Shown here: positions 60,960-64,000 of the stretch, one piece after another
How positions within the stretch are numbered: position 1 is the stretch's first letter
Layout of the letters: each line of letters begins with the position of its first letter
Assembly: GCF_001700435.1 (NCBI RefSeq)
Contig: NZ_LYPC01000027.1
Span: 798,433 to 862,432 of the forward strand
From: Paenibacillus pectinilyticus
GTDB lineage: Bacteria; Bacillota; Bacilli; Paenibacillales; NBRC-103111
DNA length: 64,000 nucleotides
Direction of reading: 5' to 3'
Notes under the pieces: generated by a model
Told to the model about the DNA's origin: nothing
Database searches by the model: none
What the model saw: only the letters and a program-made list of their open reading frames with translations
Program-made: the position numbers and the translations under genes

Positions 60960-62165
60960 ATGAACAAACGTAAACAATTCATTATCTTAGCCGCAGCTAT
61001 TGCACTCGTTGCAACAGGTTGCAGCAAAACAACACCTACTGCAAGTACGGCCACAGCTCCGGTTGCAAGTCCTACACCCAATGTCACGAAAGTTCCTGCC
61101 AAAGATGGCGCGGCAGCTTTTCTTCACACAATAGTGAGTTTGAAGGGGCAGCTTGATCAGAAGAAAGTGAATACTCCCCAAAAGATCGCTTCCTCCTTAG
61201 TGGGGCAATGGGCCAGCTTCGAAGACGAGGTTAAACTGAAATACCCGGAATTGTATGTAAAAGTCGAAAAGTATTTATCCCCGTTAGAAGCGGGCTTATC
61301 ACAAGATAAGCTGGATTATGGATTAATGGGGCAACTCAATGATGGCGTCATTGGTGCACTTACAGAGTTAAGTACATCCCTAAATGAGAATAAAGGTGCA
61401 GTAAACGACGCCACGATTACAGGTTCCGAAGCGCTGCAAGAAGCAACAGTTGCTTACAATAAATACGTGCAAGATCAAGGTAATCAAATGGTTACACGGT
61501 TAGAAGAGCTGAATGCAGCAGTGGAAAGTGGCGATTTGAAAAAAGCACAAGAGGCTTATGTAGCTTCTCGGATCCCCTATGAACGAATCGAACCTGTGAT
61601 TGAACGATTCAAAGAGCTTGATGGTGTCATGGATGCGCGTATCAATGACTTCAAGGATGATAAGGATCCTAATTTTACAGGATATCACCGGATTGAGAAC
61701 ATATTATTTGTGCAAAAAACGGTGAAGGATGCTGAACCATTTGCGGCCCGATTACTGGAAGACGGGAAGAAGATGCAGCAAAGTATTGCTGCTACCAAAA
61801 TCGAAGCTACGGATTTCGTGACTGGCGTAGGCGAATTGATGGAGGAGGCACAATCCAAGAAGATTACCGGTGAAGAAGAACGTTGGAGTGGAGCTACAAT
61901 CCCTGTACTTAGAGCAAATGTAGAGGGTGCTCAACAAATTTACATGCTTGTCCAAGCTGAATTAAAGAAGAAAGATGCTTCGCTTGACGAGGCAATAAAC
62001 AAAAGTTTGGCTGCTGTCATTGAAACGATGAATACGCTGTCTCCTGTTGGGCCAACATGGCAGGATTTTGGTAAACTGGAACAAGCGAAGCGTATCGATC
62101 TCAAAAATAAACTGGAAACACTGGCTGAACCGCTTGTGAAAATGCCCGGGACGTTAGGTCAGTAA
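60960..62165 (+). CDS. EfeM/EfeO-like imelysin-family lipoprotein
   Basis: This 401-residue lipoprotein has the lipobox LVATGC near residues 16-21, a Thr/Ala/Pro linker, an N-terminal helical domain (about 50-150) and a C-terminal M75/imelysin-like helical domain. The latter carries GYHRIENILF, the HxxE metal motif of the family. EfeO-type proteins bind iron for the EfeUOB importer; no EfeU or EfeB gene adjoins. The cupredoxin domain of classical EfeO is absent, as in EfeM. GGGGG precedes ATG 60960 by nine bases. The Fur box upstream supports an iron role. Confidence 0.8.
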   Translation: MNKRKQFIILAAAIALVATGCSKTTPTASTATAPVASPTPNVTKVPAKDGAAAFLHTIVSLKGQLDQKKVNTPQKIASSLVGQWASFEDEVKLKYPELYVKVEKYLSPLEAGLSQDKLDYGLMGQLNDGVIGALTELSTSLNENKGAVNDATITGSEALQEATVAYNKYVQDQGNQMVTRLEELNAAVESGDLKKAQEAYVASRIPYERIEPVIERFKELDGVMDARINDFKDDKDPNFTGYHRIENILFVQKTVKDAEPFAARLLEDGKKMQQSIAATKIEATDFVTGVGELMEEAQSKKITGEEERWSGATIPVLRANVEGAQQIYMLVQAELKKKDASLDEAINKSLAAVIETMNTLSPVGPTWQDFGKLEQAKRIDLKNKLETLAEPLVKMPGTLGQ

Positions 62166-62173
62166 ATACAAGC

Positions 62174-62202
62174 AACGATAGACAGCTGTCTATCGTTTTT
62201 AT
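62174..62202. terminator. Terminator between the EfeM-like and ATP-grasp genes
   Basis: AACGATAGACAG and CTGTCTATCGTT form a perfect 12-bp stem that pairs tightly through the centre, followed by TTTATT. It separates convergent genes. Confidence 0.85.
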
Positions 62203-62221
62203 TCATTTAGAAGGAGTAGTT

Positions 62222-63016
62222 TTACTTACGATTACTCTTATGAATGGCGTTGATCTTATGGAATGCAGACTTATCTTTAAGCTTTAAGAAAAGCCCTAAC
62301 ATAGGGGCAAAGTTCACTTCAATGATCCAAACACGCCCAGTCGAATCTAGCGCCATGTCAAAGCCCATGGTATGGACCCAACGATAGGAGGGACCGAGTT
62401 TCGCTGCCGCTGTTAACGCAACCTGATTTAACTTCCCTAAGAGTGCAGATGATTTCGAGGTAGGAAGCTTAGATAGCTCAATCGCGCGGTTGGCCGTAAC
62501 AACGTAGCCATGGCTTTTCCCGATATTCGTGACAACGAAGCCTTTCCCAGCCACTTTCGCTAATTTCCCTGTCACCTGCCATGGCGAATGCGGGCGTCGT
62601 TGTACCATGACGCGAAGGTCAAAAGGTTGGCCATTTACAGTAGCAAGAGAAATACGCCGCTGAACAAGATGGCTGCGACTATGTTTTTTCACAATAAATT
62701 GGTTCGTTTGCGACTTCGATAATGTAGATTTTTTTGCACCATCATGGATGGTATACTTCGACTTCCCAAGATGTTTAATGCGTATGACCCCATGCCCGCC
62801 GGAACTTCCAGTTGGTTTAATAATGACTTCGCCATATTTGTTCATCATCTGCCAAAAGCTGCTGCTGCTTAACCATTTGGTTTCGGGTAAATGAGGTCTG
62901 AGGAGAGTAGATTGACTGAGCAATCTGTGTTTACTCCACTTACTAGTGCCCATGCTACGGGGGATTCGCTTCTTAGTAACAATGTTCAATTTCGAAAGTC
63001 GGAGGGATCGCTGCAT
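62222..63016 (-). CDS. YheC/YheD-family ATP-grasp spore coat-associated protein
   Basis: This 264-residue ATP-grasp protein is of the YheC/YheD group linked to the spore coat in Bacillus. The nucleotide-binding parts are visible: VIIKPTGSSGGHGVIRI (about residues 64-80), FDLRVMVQR and the late metal-binding FDMALDSTGRVWIIEVNFAP. It is shorter than YheC/D proteins of about 360-450 residues, with the N-terminal region reduced to about 50 basic residues. AAAGGAG nine bases before ATG 63016 decides the start; the frame extends to TTG 63040. The ligated substrate is unknown. Confidence 0.8.
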   Translation of the reverse strand: MQRSLRLSKLNIVTKKRIPRSMGTSKWSKHRLLSQSTLLRPHLPETKWLSSSSFWQMMNKYGEVIIKPTGSSGGHGVIRIKHLGKSKYTIHDGAKKSTLSKSQTNQFIVKKHSRSHLVQRRISLATVNGQPFDLRVMVQRRPHSPWQVTGKLAKVAGKGFVVTNIGKSHGYVVTANRAIELSKLPTSKSSALLGKLNQVALTAAAKLGPSYRWVHTMGFDMALDSTGRVWIIEVNFAPMLGLFLKLKDKSAFHKINAIHKSNRK

Positions 63017-63196
63017 ATGAAATTGCTCCTTTACGCTCAAGCTGGGTATTCTTCTCAGTTTATGATAAGCAAGCGCTGAACGTAGCGGGTAAGAACCTAT
63101 TTTGACGAATAATGGGTAAAGGATAAGTACGTGTTTAATCTTGGAAAGGTTTATGTTTCCTTCAATACGTTCAGAATACAGGAGAGAGGGGGAATC

Positions 63197-64000
63197 TTGG
63201 TGGGGTTTTTAACAACATGGCTTGAACATTATGGGTATTGGGTTCTTTTCGGATCACTTTTCCTAGAAATGCTTGCTTTGCCGTTCCCTGGGGAAGTACT
63301 GATGAGCTATTCAGGCTTACTAATCTTTCAGGGGAAACTAAATTGGATCACTGCGATCGCAACAGCATGGACGGGTGTAAGCATCGGCATGACCCTATCC
63401 TATTGGATTGGGCTTCGCTTAGGGACTCCTTTCTTCGAAAAGCATGGTACTCGTATTCATATGGGCCCTGAACGGCTTCAAAGAATTTCATTCTGGTTTC
63501 AGAAGTATGGCAATAAATTGTTACTCGTTGCTTGTTTTATTCCGGGTGTTCGACATTTTACCGGGTATTTTGCTGGGGTTACACGTATTTCATTTCGTAC
63601 CTATGCAAGTTACTCCTATATAGGTGCTTTCATTTGGGTGAGCGTGTTTATCTCGCTTGGCAAGGTCTTAGGGCCAAAGTGGGAGAAATATCATCATACG
63701 ATGAACCGATATTTGATCTACGCGGGGATTATCGCGGTTTTCGTAGTTGTTATGGTCTATCTGTATCGGAAAAACAAAATGAAAGCGACCCGTCTGTTGA
63801 CAAGCAGCCTCCAAAAGGTCATGTTTCATTTCCATTCCATGGGGAAAGTGAAATTTGTTGTGCTTGCTGCTTTTACGGTTTTCGCTGCCTGTCTATCCCT
63901 GATCATTGGCATGATTCAGGAGATTCTAGAGAATGAATTCACGACGTTTGATGAGGTGGTTAGTTTTATCCTTCATGAAATGTTTGATCCGAGTTGGGGG
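63197..64000 (+). CDS. DedA-family membrane protein with probable PAP2 extension (partial)
   Basis: This open frame of 268 codons reaches the window end without a stop. Residues about 1-200 are a DedA protein: LEHYGYWVLFGSLFLEMLAL, LPFPGEVLMSYSG, LSYWIGLRLGTPFFEKHG and the family phrase CFIPGVRHFTGYFAG. After a basic stretch, a new membrane segment (VVLAAFTVFAACLSLIIGMI) is followed by FTTFDEVVSFILHE. This is the usual opening of a PAP2 phosphatase domain that would continue beyond 64000. The start is TTG 63197 or GTG 63200, after GAGGGGG. DedA-PAP2 fusions process or move membrane lipid phosphates. Confidence 0.75.
   Translation, partial: MVGFLTTWLEHYGYWVLFGSLFLEMLALPFPGEVLMSYSGLLIFQGKLNWITAIATAWTGVSIGMTLSYWIGLRLGTPFFEKHGTRIHMGPERLQRISFWFQKYGNKLLLVACFIPGVRHFTGYFAGVTRISFRTYASYSYIGAFIWVSVFISLGKVLGPKWEKYHHTMNRYLIYAGIIAVFVVVMVYLYRKNKMKATRLLTSSLQKVMFHFHSMGKVKFVVLAAFTVFAACLSLIIGMIQEILENEFTTFDEVVSFILHEMFDPSWG

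Noticed and set aside
63238-63936. Two open frames on the plus strand near the right edge
   Set aside because: They lie in another frame of the DedA gene that runs open from 63197 to the window end, and their Cys/Ser-rich translations match no family.
1-64000. CRISPR arrays, tRNA or rRNA genes, insertion sequences, prophage or defence genes
   Set aside because: Reading both strands showed no regularly spaced repeats, no tRNA-like clover sequences, and no transposase, integrase or phage motifs.

Overview
The window looks like chromosome from a spore-forming Firmicute of the Paenibacillus type. The evidence is an alpha/beta small acid-soluble spore protein gene with a sigma-G-like promoter, a YheC/YheD-type spore-coat ATP-grasp gene, S-layer homology (SLH) proteins, three carbohydrate ABC systems (two LplB/YtcP type, one Ugp type), and YesM/YesN-type two-component proteins. 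No rRNA, tRNA, insertion sequence, phage gene or CRISPR array was seen. No intergenic gap exceeds about 240 bp.

Layout, left to right. (a) 172-13425 is a carbohydrate locus. It holds two permeases, a binding lipoprotein, a 1966-residue SLH-anchored surface protein with two pectate-lyase-like beta-helices, a mannonate dehydratase-like enolase-superfamily protein, an extended SDR resembling uronate dehydrogenases and, convergent to these, a GH43-type glycosidase. The set suggests capture and intracellular breakdown of an acidic plant polysaccharide. (b) 13648-17855 is a ugpA-ugpE-ugpB operon divergent from a cytosolic glycerophosphodiesterase gene. Together they would import and hydrolyse glycerophosphodiesters or glycerol-3-phosphate. 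(c) 17972-19018 is an exported protein made almost only of SLH-like repeats.

(d) 19254-36332 is a second glycan locus. It runs from an orphan YesN-type response regulator through an LplB/YtcP/lipoprotein importer, an atypical Gfo/Idh protein, a secreted GHL10/DUF187-type hydrolase with Ig-like domains, a Gfo/Idh dehydrogenase, an FAD oxidoreductase, an SGNH esterase and a second solute-binding lipoprotein, to an orphan YesM-type histidine kinase. Kinase and regulator lie at opposite ends of the locus. (e) 36403-41275 pairs an AraC regulator with a divergent GPH-type sugar symporter and a cytosolic alpha/beta hydrolase that carries a PKD-like C-terminus.

(f) 41509-53258 is a complete-looking C-P lyase operon: PHP phosphoesterase, hexapeptide transferase, phnF, phnG, phnH, phnI, phnJ, phnK, phnM, phnL, phnD, phnC and two phnE genes. 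There is no phnP or phnN; the PHP protein plausibly replaces PhnP. PhnK has an added four-to-five-cysteine motif. A 15-bp motif recurs before the first gene and between phnF and phnG and is a good candidate for the PhnF operator. (g) 53366-57121 has a PhyH-type dioxygenase divergent from an AraC regulator, then a Gfo/Idh and a two-domain VOC protein. (h) 57223-64000 has the spore protein gene, a COG4705 membrane protein, a UgtP/MGDG-synthase-like glycosyltransferase, a TVP38/VTT membrane protein, a Fur-box-preceded EfeM-like lipoprotein, the YheC/D ATP-grasp protein and a DedA protein with a probable PAP2 extension, cut by the window end.

Functions are assigned from protein motifs and family knowledge without database searches. 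Promoters and operators are pattern matches only.
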